From Physcia stellaris (lineage: Eukaryota > Ascomycota > Lecanoromycetes > Caliciales > Physciaceae), in the NCBI GenBank assembly GCA_018902385.1, contig JABSSW010000027.1, positions 310,001 to 374,000 of the forward strand: 64,000 nt of DNA, read 5' to 3'. Below are positions 11,086 to 21,922 of this stretch, piece after piece. A program made the position numbers and the translations under genes. Position 1 is the stretch's first letter; the number at the start of each line of letters is the position of its first letter. The notes under the pieces are model-generated. The model was given only the letters and a program-made list of their open reading frames with translations. It had not been told where the DNA came from and did not search any database.

Positions 11086-13896
11086 TTACGTAAGGTACCG
11101 TGGAACTAGACTACCGTTCTTGTCGATGATGGCTTCGATGCGGAGACTGTCCATCCCTACCACTGGCGTGATTCTCTGACTCACTTGAAATGCAAAAGGA
11201 TTGTGAGGATCGAGAAAGCTGCAGAAACCATTCTGTTGGCCCTTTTCAAAGATTACCGCGAATCCCTGGGGGTCAGTCGGCATCTAGCACAATCGCGATT
11301 CACGAGTAACTTCCTTCGTGAATATCGCAAAAAGGTAGAGGATGCCATTCAAGATTCCGAAGTCGTCGATTTCAAGAGTGTAATCTGCCCCAGAACAGGT
11401 CTTGGAATCCCTCAATCGGTAGGCCCAGAAGCCGCAAAGAGCAGATTATCGGCCACGTTGGATGACCCGAACCCCCAAAAGAGGTTCCAGCGTATAACAG
11501 ATGATATCTTAAGTCCCTTCTTAGTCCATCTCACCGCAGAGCTTTCAACGCGAAGCCAATCCAGAAAGCCGTTCCAGTTCCACTCTAGACTTGGTGATCA
11601 TGACATTCGTCTGCAGCTCTCCTCTTCTTGCCGTCTTCAACCTTTAATTAAGAAATCTCCTACTATACCAATTGTATTGCTACATGTAAACAATCCTGTT
11701 GCCAAGGAGGCTGGGTACCTGGCAAGCACCTATCGTAACGTGTATTAGATATTGGAGAAGTTTTCGCCATGATGAGTCAAGAAGGGCGGAAGCGTGTCGT
11801 TAGGGAAGCGCCGGAGCTTGGTCCATCCGAGAAACTGACCTGGTCTACGGAGTAAGTTCAAGATCAGCGCCATTAATTTATTCGGCTTCCAGGCTTGAAG
11901 TTGCAAGATCAGTCGTGCTGATCGAAGCCAACTGCCTTGTTTCACAGCGTATCTCACAAAAGTTGTGTCTGCATAGGTGGTCGAGCCTGACTCAATATAT
12001 CTACAGCGGGCATTGGTATCCGGAGACATTTTTATTGGCCACCATACAAGTTCGTCAGGACTGGAAATGGTAAGCTGTATCCATTGCATTATTTCTGACA
12101 CATTTACCCGAATTGGGACGGAATCAAAAAACGATGCCTTCGTCATGTCACATTCGTCTGTTCTTTTCTTGCCACAGTGAGTATTAGCGCCGGTGCGTGT
12201 GTAGCAGAATTACACCATACCCAAGGGCTAGCTCTGAGGTGCTGCGGGTTGCAATGCCTTGTTAGCGATTCCTTCCCACCCGATACACTGGTTTCTGTTC
12301 TAGGCATGGACATCGACGGATCACCAAACAAGTCTATGGGCTCTTGTCAGAACCCTGCTAATGTCGCTATTGGCAGATACTTTGCGAATATGTGACATGT
12401 CAAGCACTCACTGTAGCATCAGCTATCAAAACAATCCACGACGTGCTCTTCCTCACCTCCAATAGGCTATACGGCTTAGAGCTCACTCTTACGCCCATGG
12501 GTGATTCTGCTATCACCAATCGCAGCACAACCTCCAGAGTGACGGATCTCAAGCCAATCGCCAAATTTGAGATTCTGAAGGACTTCCTGGCTCGGCATCC
12601 CTCAGTCAAATACGTACGACTGCAATGGCTCGACTATACTGCCACAGCAGGACTACGACTATCACCTATACAGCATGCACCATAAATGTTCGAAGAAGGG
12701 AGATTCGTCCGGATCACTAAGGCCGCTTTGGGACTGTTGCAAGACGATGTAGTATCTCCGGTTCAAACCAACGGGGTAGTATGATCTTTATCCAATCTTC
12801 GAGTTCCTACGCATAGGAGAACGTGCTGGTTACGCAACGATGCAATGTTTTCGAGATCATGGACACCATGTAGCAGCTTGCCCAAAATCATCTTTGCGGG
12901 CAATCGTTGACAGAGCTGGTAGCCACGGTTTGACATTCCTTGTGGGCTTCGAGATTGAGATCGTGTTCCTGTCGTGGTCGATTGAAGATAATGTAAAAGA
13001 GCGGCGTATTTCCATTAATCCAAGGACATTGCTGGTCGTCCTCGCGAGCCTTGGATGACGGGAAAATAATGGGTTCGGTGGAATCAACGATGACAATATT
13101 AGGCTTTTCCGGCATCGACATCCAACAACTACATGCCAAAAGCGCACCAGGACAGTTTAAGTTTATTATGAATCCGTTAGAAGCTCTGAGGGTAGTAGAC
13201 GCACTGCTAGCTGCCCGAGAGATCATACTGTCTCTTGCTGCAAGGCATAGCCTGCATGCAACGTTCTCGCCGGAAATGGATCCCAATGCAGCCGGAACAG
13301 GATCTCATGTTCACGTTTCAATGACGCCGCCCGAAAAGCATAAAAACTTCTTGGCTGGGATCTTGAAGTATCTCCCAGCCATCGCCGCTTTCACGTATTC
13401 CAACGATGTCAGCTACGAAAGTTACGGACAGCGAATGGTCAGGAGGTATGCGGTATTTCAGCCCCGTAGCAAAACACGCTCATTGACAAATGTTCCTATA
13501 GACACTTGGACTGCATAGGGTACACAGGATTGCGAGACACCCCTGAGGAACATAGAGCAAAATCGTTACGACTTTAGATGAAAGGACGATCTGACAAGTC
13601 CCTACCTTGTTCTTGACGCTGTCATTGACGCAAGCGTTCAAGGCGTGCTAGATTTCGAATCTCTCATCCTGAAAGACTGTTTAGATGATCCGGCCAAACC
13701 CAGTGACGATGACAGGAGATCTTTGGGTATCTTGCGACAATCTCCAAGGTCCTTCAATGAAGCTATGAGTAGCCTCGAAGAAGACGCCTGGCTCAGGTCG
13801 ATTTTGGGTGACCCTGTGTGTGATACCCAGACCGCCGTTAAGAGAGAGGAATCCAAGATGATCGCAAAGATGAAACCGGACGGCCGACGGTCTTAG
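11086..13896 (+). pseudogene. FluG-like (amidohydrolase + glutamine-synthetase-like) pseudogene
   Basis: FluG-type proteins fuse an amidohydrolase domain to a type-I-like glutamine synthetase domain. In order I can read: TVLVDDGFD and KCKRIVRIEK (11113-11216), PFQFHSRLGDHDIRLQLSS near 11570-11630, LDIGEVFAMMSQEG near 11745-11786, WST-D-GHWYPETFLLATIQVR across an intron 11852-12006, YVRLQWLDYTATA near 12611-12649, GRFVRITKAALGLLQ, ESHGL-like HGLTFLVGFEIEIVFLSW near 12925-12980, and a GS C-terminal part SAPGQFKF, DPNAAGTGSHVHVSM, GTQDCETPLRNIEQNRYDFR to 13896. Lesions: TAG at 11107, frameshift at 11745, frameshift near 12059, TAA at 12683, frameshifts near 12780 and 13007, TAG at 13516 (where a Trp is expected), TGA at 13579. 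The 5' end (about 100 residues) is missing. Splice sites still look good, so decay seems fairly recent. Confidence 0.88.
12070..12376 (+). other. Probable 307-nt intron of the FluG-like pseudogene
   Basis: GTAAGC donor after LEM and TTGGCAG acceptor before ILCEYV give a phase-correct join typical of FluG-family proteins. It is much longer than most introns here. It carries an open stretch (12177-12395) with no similarity I recognise; a small insertion into an older intron is possible. Confidence 0.5.
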
Positions 13897-16216
13897 CTTC
13901 GGGAAAGCTATTGAAGCGGTGTCGAGAGCGAACCCAGAGTCAATCTGCATTCAAATCAACCATGCTCTCTATGCTTCGGAAATCTCTCTTGTTTTCAAGC
14001 ATCCGTCCAAGGCAGGATTCCCAACCGAGAAGTCCGCCCACTCGTCCACCTCCCATCTTTCAACCCCATCGAAATCCTCCAGGACCGTCTTTACTTCAGC
14101 TCCGATCCCACCCATCCATGCCCCCATTTACCCGACATGAACACGTGGTAGCTCGACTCGAGAAACGACATCATTTCCGGAGATTCTTTCATATCACATC
14201 GAGTCATTTATTGTCCTGGGACTAGCGACCATGATTTCATTGCCGTCCACTTCCTTTCAATGCTCAATCTCCTCCGAGACGAGTGGAGAAGGAATAGATA
14301 AGGTCTATGAGTGAACGACAACCGATCAGTGGTGATAAAGCGACGTCTTTACTTTTATTGACAGACGTTCCGGCTTCGGGCCTTATCTGGCCTGGTATCT
14401 TGCTTGGGATCGGAATTCCCATCCACTCGCCCCAGACAAAACTGAGTGCCGGTAAAAGATGTGGACCAGTGCTCAAATCAAGAGCAACTGTCTTTGGTAA
14501 TCAGCGAAAAAGCTGATGTGCTTTTTCCCAATCTGGGCTATGGTTTGTTCACCACTTTGGGGGGAGTTTTTGTGACGACGTAAGCAGTGATGTAAGGTAG
14601 AGATGCAATCGGCACTCACTTTTGCCCCTGGCGAGTGACTCACGAGATCCGGGTTTCCCAAAACGAGTACGTCAGAATGGTTCCTATTATGTATCATGGA
14701 TTTCTACCTTCCATTTAGGTCTTTCGGACATTGCGAGGAGCAGCCAGAGATCACTATCCTTTACTGAAGTTCCCCCAAGTTCTCCCAGCGATTTAAGGAT
14801 AGCTCCTTTACGTGGGTTCACGGGGGTTTCCCTCAAAAATAGTGCAGTCTACAGTATAGATCTTACCTTGTTGACATCGCAAACTCTAGAGAGACTAGGA
14901 AAAGGAATGTCAAGGCTGCTAACGCTCCCTCTAGCAGCTAGTCCAATAGACACCTTATTTGATTAGCCAAGTCATTATTATTACCGAACACCATGAGATC
15001 AACCCAGGATTTCCACTCTGATAGATTCTCTCAAGGATACTGGGCAGCTTTATCTCACACGTAAAGCTAATGCACCTTCACAAAAGCTTGAGAGCATGGT
15101 CAGAAAGCAATCTTGATCTACGAAAGATCAAGAAAAGGGCAACCGAAGCAGGCCTGAATCTTATGTCCTGCCGCGATCGACAAATATCATGAGGTGACAA
15201 CTCTGTGCAAAGGCGTAGTTCCCTGCGTCCGCCTTCTGAAGCCGAGACTCCTCTAACTACGGCTTATGCGACAACTCTCAATTGAAGGCTCACGGAGACC
15301 AGCCTGGAGATATCTGACTGTATCTGATGCCAAGAAAGCCTGACTACCACATCTTAGTCCGGCAAAAAACTCAGCATGGCCAGTCCCAATGCTGCAGTAG
15401 ATCAGCGTGGGTGATATGCAAGTGTCTGTCAGTCTGACGGCCGTTCATCGATCCTCACAGTCCGCCTAAGATTAGCATGAAACGTATTCCGACTCACAAG
15501 CTACCAGCTCAACATCTTCGGCCTGAAAGAGGAGTAACTTTCAGTAACGATGAAATTTATCTACTTTCGTCCGATGAACAAAAGCATGAACATATTGGCA
15601 CAGTTCTATACCAGATTCCCCCACATATCCCAACATGAATACATCAACGTCAGCTAGCTGTACTTCCCCTACGTGCAGCGACACCACTTTTTGCTTTTCT
15701 GTAATCTAATTCACGTAGGTACAACAAGACAACTAGGTCGATCAGTTTCACAAAGACATCACGATCATTACGGACGACACAACCCGTACCTTTTCTCCTG
15801 TCCGAGGAATGGCCGAGGCCTACAAAGCATGGCCACTCAATCAGCCATTACGAGTCTCAGCAATCCGGAGGTATGGCCGCTATCCAACCTATGGCAACAG
15901 CATATTCGAACGGAATCCGATATGTTTAATCACCGGCATCCTACTACTAGCACTGCTTTCAGATGATTACATTACCTATCGTGTGCCGTCTAAAAGATAA
16001 GAAAGTCTCAAAACCACCAATCACCTACTGCTAAGCTTACGCATCGCGCCGGATCACTACGACACCTATCCGGAGCAACCAGCAGCCTCAGCATTCTTCG
16101 AGAGTAGATCCGGTTCTACCTCCTACTAGTAGTCTACGAGTATGGAAAAAGCAAAATCCGATCATCCCCGCCTTTGAGATATCCCCGCACACCACCACCA
16201 GCCACCCAGATACCTA
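13897..16216. other. Gene-poor stretch
   Basis: About 2.3 kb without a convincing gene. Plus-strand frames around 13911-14290 look partly protein-like: one reads IEILQDRLYFSS near 14069-14104, recalling the opening of Cdc14-type phosphatases, but the rest does not follow that family and stops interrupt it. From about 14300 to 16200 I see only short unsupported frames and no repeat or transposon. Confidence 0.45.
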
Positions 16217-16765
16217 CTAGTGGTAGGAACAAGCCATTTTGCCATGGCGTTCACACCTCCGCTCGCCTAACCCAATCATCACGCAGCGATTAGGGAACAC
16301 GCGCTCCTTGCATGTTTTTACTCGCATGTAGTAATGCTTGCGTCTGACAGTGACGTTGCACCGCAGAGGGAGATGCGCGTTTGGCGGTTGTTGGGATAGA
16401 TAGGAAAGGGCTGCATATGCGGGCGGGCGATGACTGGTTCCAATATTTTGTGGGATGTGAGATAAGGACATTCCAGATACGGGTGGGTTGAGGTGAGACG
16501 GATGGGAATTCGCATGGTGGAGCATGAGTTGACCCGGGCATACTACTTCCGATGGTCTCCTCTTAGCTTCGTCTGATGCTGTAAGGTAAGCTAGAATGGC
16601 TTCGTCCATTGCTAACAGATCGATGATTGTTTCACGGTATGGGAAATCGGAAACCTTTCCATTGTTGGGAAATCGGTTTGAAAGAAGGTCGGCTTTCGAT
16701 GATCTAGTCGTAGAACCACCAGCCAGGATTATTGACGAGAATTCCTCGGTCCATCTCAACCGCAA
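16217..16765 (-). CDS. Hypothetical protein, weakly supported
   Basis: Open frame of 182 codons with no ATG at its upstream end (the first in-frame ATG is near 16605), so it is either a 3' exon or chance. Residues such as ETIIDLLAMDEAILAYLTASDEAKR look protein-like near the N-terminus (helical, acidic); the later part is rich in His, Cys and Arg and less convincing. It could be the last exon of a gene beginning upstream on the minus strand, with an acceptor after TTTCTCCAG near 16780. I do not recognise a family. Confidence 0.25.
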   Translation of the reverse strand: MRLRWTEEFSSIILAGGSTTRSSKADLLSNRFPNNGKVSDFPYRETIIDLLAMDEAILAYLTASDEAKRRPSEVVCPGQLMLHHANSHPSHLNPPVSGMSLSHIPQNIGTSHRPPAYAALSYLSQQPPNAHLPLRCNVTVRRKHYYMRVKTCKERVFPNRCVMIGLGERRCERHGKMACSYH

Positions 16766-16934
16766 ACGGTTTCACGACCTGGAGAAAAGTCAGATATCAA
16801 TTCTAGCTTTAACCTTTCTATAGCTCTATACGTATTCTCATATGTTTCTATTTAGCTGAACACCGACGCTGCATCAAGGGTATATAATGTCATGCCAAAA
16901 ACCCAATCGCCAGTAGCACCCAGCTTTCATAACC

Positions 16935-18407
16935 TCAGTAGGCATCAACAGCAACCCATCTCCTTGGAACTCCCTCCTTAGCCATACCGCTCTCGATACT
17001 TTCACCTTCCTTTTTGGACGGAAGTCGGGCAGGTAATGACATCCTTGCCTTTCCCGGCGCCCCGTCCCCCAACTGTCCACTCCGTCGCATGTTCATCTCC
17101 AGCACAATCACCCTCAAGAAATCGCTGTTCTCTCGAGGTTCCCTCTGTTTAGGACCTGGGATGCTGAAAGGGTCTTCCGCAGCACCCACGATCGCCGCCT
17201 CGGTCGTTTCCTTTGACGAGGCGAAGATCGGAGGCGCCGATGCCTTGTCAAATGGACGAGGTACACGCTTGTAGGATTGCAGCTGGACGGAGGCTGTGCA
17301 ACGATCGTAATTGGGAGCCGACTGAGGATGGTCGTGGTGAATATGGAGTTCTGAGGGTGAGAGGTTGATTGGATTCAGGTATCTCCGGAGGGCTGGGTCG
17401 GGAGGGTCATGGGACGGAGGCGGCCTGCGCTCGTCGGTAAATGGTGGGTTGATTGTCGATAGTAGTGATCTTGTAAGGTATTCGTCTCGAGAGATTGCTG
17501 GAGCAGTAAAGTTCGTGAAGGAGCGAGCGGCGGAGCGAATAAGGGCGATGGATGCGCTCAGGTTCGATTTCAGCGTTGAAGTCGATGTTGACAAGATATT
17601 ACGTCGAGTCAAAGGCGGTTCAACATCGTCGTCGCTATTTCGCTCGTCGATTGGAAATACAGGTAGCAGAGGATGATCTAGGACGCAGTCCTCAGTCTTG
17701 GGGGAAGACAATTCCTTGGGTCGCCGCTCATAGCCATTGTGAGATCTAATGGACCATCCAGGGGTTGATGGGATACTGCTTGACGGTGATGTTGATGACT
17801 CGCAGTCCTCATCAAGTGAAGGCATTGATTCGGTTGATAGAGACCGGACGAAGGACTCGGCGCCCACGGTCGTATTACTGCCAACGCTCCCGTACTCCGA
17901 CTCGCATTCAGCTGGTGGGCTCAAAAGCACACCCCATGATTGCGGGCTTGATGTCGATATTGGACACCCCAAACGCCCATCGCCCGGCTCTTGCCTCCTC
18001 CCGAGCTTTGATGCATACCGAGATCGGGAAATCATAGAATCCTGTGGCTGCGGTTTGGGCTCAGGGACCGATGTCATGGCAAGTAAAGCAGCCACAGAGG
18101 AGGGTACGGAGTCCGGGTCGTGGCATCTTCCTGTCTTTGAAATTCTTCTACTCCTGGCCGGCGACTCGTTGGTTTTCCTGGTCCCGGTATTGCGTGTGCG
18201 GGTAGGAATTACGACTGGCTTTGAAGGTGTAGCGGCCATTGGCGACGATAGCCAAGCAGGCTTGCCAGTACCAGATGTCTTGTCATTCTTCTTCGGTGCT
18301 TTGGGGGAGCGTTCCTTGACTGCAATTGCAACACCATCCTTCTCATTCGTGCCTGAAGGATACGCAGGCTTTGAAGACTGATACTGGTATGAGCGTGGCA
18401 CCATCAT
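16935..18407 (-). CDS. Fungal protein of unknown function (490 residues)
   Basis: Single-exon gene, 490 residues from the tandem ATG at 18407. Almost the whole protein is disordered and rich in Ser, Pro, Thr and Arg, with many SP/TP sites. A conserved-looking C-terminal block reads ENSDFLRVIVLEMNMRRS near residues 425-442, followed by GKARMSLPARLPSKKEG; such a block near the end of long disordered proteins occurs in many ascomycete hypothetical proteins. A mid-region hydrophilic helix (SNLSASIALIRSAARSFTNF, about residues 280-300) could be a binding segment. No enzymatic motif, signal peptide or membrane segment. Function unknown. Confidence 0.75.
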   Translation of the reverse strand: MMVPRSYQYQSSKPAYPSGTNEKDGVAIAVKERSPKAPKKNDKTSGTGKPAWLSSPMAATPSKPVVIPTRTRNTGTRKTNESPARSRRISKTGRCHDPDSVPSSVAALLAMTSVPEPKPQPQDSMISRSRYASKLGRRQEPGDGRLGCPISTSSPQSWGVLLSPPAECESEYGSVGSNTTVGAESFVRSLSTESMPSLDEDCESSTSPSSSIPSTPGWSIRSHNGYERRPKELSSPKTEDCVLDHPLLPVFPIDERNSDDDVEPPLTRRNILSTSTSTLKSNLSASIALIRSAARSFTNFTAPAISRDEYLTRSLLSTINPPFTDERRPPPSHDPPDPALRRYLNPINLSPSELHIHHDHPQSAPNYDRCTASVQLQSYKRVPRPFDKASAPPIFASSKETTEAAIVGAAEDPFSIPGPKQREPRENSDFLRVIVLEMNMRRSGQLGDGAPGKARMSLPARLPSKKEGESIESGMAKEGVPRRWVAVDAY

Positions 18408-19708
18408 GGCCGTCTAACAGGACCGCAGCCAGCGAAAGTCCTCTCGAATTTTACCAGTGCGGTGACCAAGGTCATTTAGACGTGTGTCGTACAAGGACGG
18501 AGGTCTGGTCACAACCCTATATTCAGACAGGACAGGCGCAAGGCAGCGGCTCGCGTGGGGAGGCACGTGTCAGCAGTCTAGTCGGTTGAAGAAGAAGCGA
18601 GCACAGTCACCCTGCAAGATGTGAGGGAGAAAAGGCAGGGGAGAAAGTGAAAGCGCTCTCCGAGTAGGAGTCCGAGTAGGAGAAATGACAGAAGCGGTGA
18701 TGAGGTAAAGCATATCGGCGTCGGCGAGGGATGCGTAATGGCGCAGTATCCCGTAAGCTGATAACGATTCGGGGATCTGAGAGTCAGGAGCTGATAAGAA
18801 AAAGGACAGTGGACAGTGGACACGCGAGCGTAAAAGTGCCAAGCCTCCAAATCCGACGTGTCCCTTCCCACCTCACTTCCCACTTCCCAGAAGGAGACAG
18901 AGAAGCCTCAAGGACTACAGAAGACTAAAGAAGCATGCCTGACCAAAAGCTTATACCCAATCATGGCCAATGGGATACCAGCTGATTCAGGTTCATTGAT
19001 CGCATTGGAATCGAGATCCTTGCCGATCATCCGGACCTTTTCGGGTCTCGCATCGCACCCATGTGCTGTCGTAACCATCTCCGGTTTTCGAAAAAGCAAT
19101 AATGCCCACCACTCTCTCCCACAGCTTTCTTCACCTTGTCCGCCCTCGCTGTTCTCTTGCACATCCTCCTCTTGACTTCAAAGCCTATCGCACACGCCAA
19201 GATACCGGATGAAGGACGGGTAGAGGAAAGTTTCGCAAGCTCAAGATGTCGTCCCGCCGAGGAGGCAGCCTATGACCAGTTTTCATCGAGTAAACTCCAC
19301 CGTCTACAAGAGGCGGATTTCTTGAAACGGTCGGAAAGCTACGTAATCTATCACCGTTATACAGCACTTAGCCGTTGAGCCTGTACAACTTAGGCTTAGT
19401 GCTGTCGCTACCCAAACCATATCCTACCTACTCGTATGCAGGTGCACACGTGATGCGCACAAAATCCACTCCTGGTTCTGAGGTACATAATGTACACAGG
19501 TAGGTCGTGTGAGGTCGTGTGGAGGTCATGGTAACCTGGTAGGACGTCTGGAAATGATTGAGCGAAGAACAGCGTACCTTAATATCAGACGGCTTTTTAT
19601 GGACACCACCCTTATGTACAGAACAACGTGGGACTACCCCTTAGCTAGCATCGCCATCTCCCTCCGAAGAGATTTAGGTGCACGAAAGGGCATGCAACAA
19701 GGCTCACT
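18408..19708. other. Intergenic with small tandem repeats
   Basis: 1.3 kb between the start of the 490-residue protein gene and the 3' end of the 6PGDH-like gene. It holds short direct repeats: CCGAGTAGGAGT twice near 18660-18682, GGACAGT twice near 18806-18820, and GGTCGTGTG units near 19501-19523. No supported gene; a hydrophobic frame near 19136 has no ATG. Confidence 0.5.
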
Positions 19709-21726
19709 CTACGCCAGTTTCCATTCAAAATGATGCTTTCCCGTCACAGGCTCGCCCGCCGGTTCGGACTTGAGATCGAACATATGCTTGCCGAAATAAT
19801 CCAGCTGGGCTTCGTAAAACTGTGTTGGTAGGATGGTGTTGGTGGAGAATTTGAGGAACTCTAATGATGCACTGATGCTGGGCATGATCGAGTTGTTCTC
19901 GACGCCCTTGGCCACAATCTTCTTGAGTGACACGTAATTCTTCGTGATCTCCTCAGTGATGCGATGATGGTGAAGCAGGTCTCGATCGACGTCTCCTTTT
20001 TGTCCAAAGATATCCTCGAGCATGTCTGCGATATAGTCTGTTCGAATGATGCAGCCGTTTCGCCATATCTGGATGACATCGGGAAAGCTTATCAGCCACC
20101 GGTTCTCCTGGTCTGCTTGATCGATGATGTTCTATGGAGTTTTCATGAGTCAGCAATACCTTACTTGAGAGTAGCGATCAAACTGCAAGGTATGTTGAAG
20201 GCGCTAAGAACTATCGTTGCTCATGAAGGACGACTTGTGGACAAGACAGCCTTGCTGAAAGGGTGAAAATGGTCCGAAATATACATACGATTCCTTGGAC
20301 GAAAGAAGCCAAAAAGGCCACATAGACCGCTTTGCGTAAGTCTTCTAAAAGAGCCTTTCGCTCCTCTGGAGAGCTTGTCCATTTCTCGAGCGGGAAGTGT
20401 CCATCAAAGGTAGCTTTTATTTGTTGACGGTCGCGTCTGAACGCCGACGCAATACGGATGTAATGAGCGGTAGTGAGGGTTGGCGCTGGAACATGTAGTC
20501 TGATAGCCTCATTCTGAGACCAAATGCCCGTCCCTTCGGATCCATCGATATCCTGGACTACTTTGTCTTCGACCGAAGCCAGCACATGCTTGCCCTTACC
20601 ATCCTTCTGCTTACATATCTCGGCTCCTATGCCAATTAGAAAAGTGTTTCTCTGCGAGCCTATTAGTCTGGTTTCTTCATTCTCCAACCAAGACATACAA
20701 GTTCGGCCGTTTTGTTCCAGCGCGTAAGTTCCTCGCCGATCTCATCATAAGTCATACCGAGACAGAGACTCATTATCTGCCAGGCCTCTGCTAGAGCACT
20801 CATCATGCCATGTTCGATGCCATTATGGATCATCTTGACATAATGTCCAGCACCGCCCATGCCAGCTCTGCCTACACAGGGTCTACCATTCGCATCCTTT
20901 GCCGCGACCTTCTCAAGAAGAGGCATCACCAGGTCGAGAGCTACCTCTTCGCCGCCGGGACACATTGACGGACCTCGTCTGGCGGCTTGGTAGCCGCCAG
21001 AGACACCCATGCCTGTTAAGACGCATCAACAGGATATTTTTCATCGCTTGATGGACTAGGAAACCCTACCAACATAGAAGACCCCCATGGTGACGAGCTT
21101 GCCCTGTCGACGCTGAGTGTTTTCCCACTAAAGTTTTGCGCTTAGCATCTGATATGAGCCTATGATAAATAGACTGCAAGATGTTGATGGGAAGGAAGGT
21201 GAATCGAGAGGTAGCATATATTGAGGGGGAAAAAAGGGTAGACGACTTCCAATTTGTGGTCAAGAGAAAACGCGGTGGTAGATGGGCTCACGTGTTCGTT
21301 GCTAGCATCGATGATAATGTCTCCCTTCTCAAGGTATGGGTGTAAGCCACCGACAACGGTGTCGCCGACTGTTCCGTGAGGCAAGGAGAAAACAAAAACT
21401 CTCGGTTTGTCGAGACTATTGCAAAGGTCTTGGTAGTCCCCATGCTTCTCAACCATGTCCTGCAGTCCAGCCTGTTTGGCAGTCGCTAGCAACTGATTGA
21501 CGCTCTCTTCGTTGGGATCCTGCAGCAGTACTCTAATCCCGTGTTCGGCGAACAGAAGGGCCATACCGCCGCCCATGGAGCCACACTGTTGCACGGATCA
21601 GCAGCAGCACATTTAATAAAATAATGATTCCGTTACGCCAATCATAGCAAGCTAAGCGAGCCAATCGTTAGTTCATGTCCAGCAAATGGCGGCGAGTGGG
21701 ACGGAAGTCACCTTTTTGATCTCCAT
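19709..21726 (-). CDS. 6-phosphogluconate dehydrogenase-like protein, with a one-base disruption
   Basis: 6PGDH converts 6-phosphogluconate to ribulose 5-phosphate with NADP+ (oxidative pentose phosphate pathway). Seven exons: 21726-21712, 21651-21637, 21585-21292, 21128-21070, 21012-20699, 20651-20289, 20131-19709; about 493 residues expected. Visible: nucleotide-binding loop LAMIGCGSMGGGMALLF, IIDASNEH, GVSGGYQAARRGPSMCPGG (substrate loop), HYVKMIHNGIEHGMM (catalytic Lys), and GCIIRTDYIADM. Exon 2 is only 15 nt. Exon 4 has five T on the plus strand (21120-21124) where four would keep the frame through NTQRRQGKLVT, so total exon length is one base too long. N-terminal differences from the main cytosolic enzyme suggest a fungal paralogue. 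Either an assembly error or a recent null allele. Confidence 0.88.
21637..21651 (-). other. 15-nt microexon of the 6PGDH-like gene
   Basis: Encodes Leu-Ala-Met-Ile-Gly, the first part of the nucleotide-binding loop, flanked by CTTAG acceptor and GTAACG donor. Without it the GxGxMGGG dinucleotide-binding loop would be incomplete. Exon 1 is also 15 nt (Met-Glu-Ile-Lys-Lys). Confidence 0.8.
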
Positions 21727-21922
21727 TCTTGATACTGACTCGTTTATTATACTGTAAAGCTGCAACTTAACTTCACAGTGTTGCCGTAACTTCCAAGCGA
21801 ATGCTGAAAGAAGAAGGTTTTGTGTCGAGCCCGAGACCTACGTCACCCTCGACGTCATTCAGTCTCACGGATGACTACTCAAGCGACTCTGCATTGGAAA
21901 AGTGAGGTTTGATGGCAGCTCT

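Noticed and set aside
12177-12395. A 72-codon frame inside the long pseudogene intron
   Set aside because: Too short, no homology recognised, and enclosed by convincing splice sites; treated as intronic.
17749-18381. A 210-codon plus-strand open frame
   Set aside because: Antisense of the 490-residue disordered protein; low-complexity coding sequence often gives such mirror frames.
19136-19378. Hydrophobic start resembling a signal peptide
   Set aside because: No ATG, no family, and no splice-supported gene model; likely chance.
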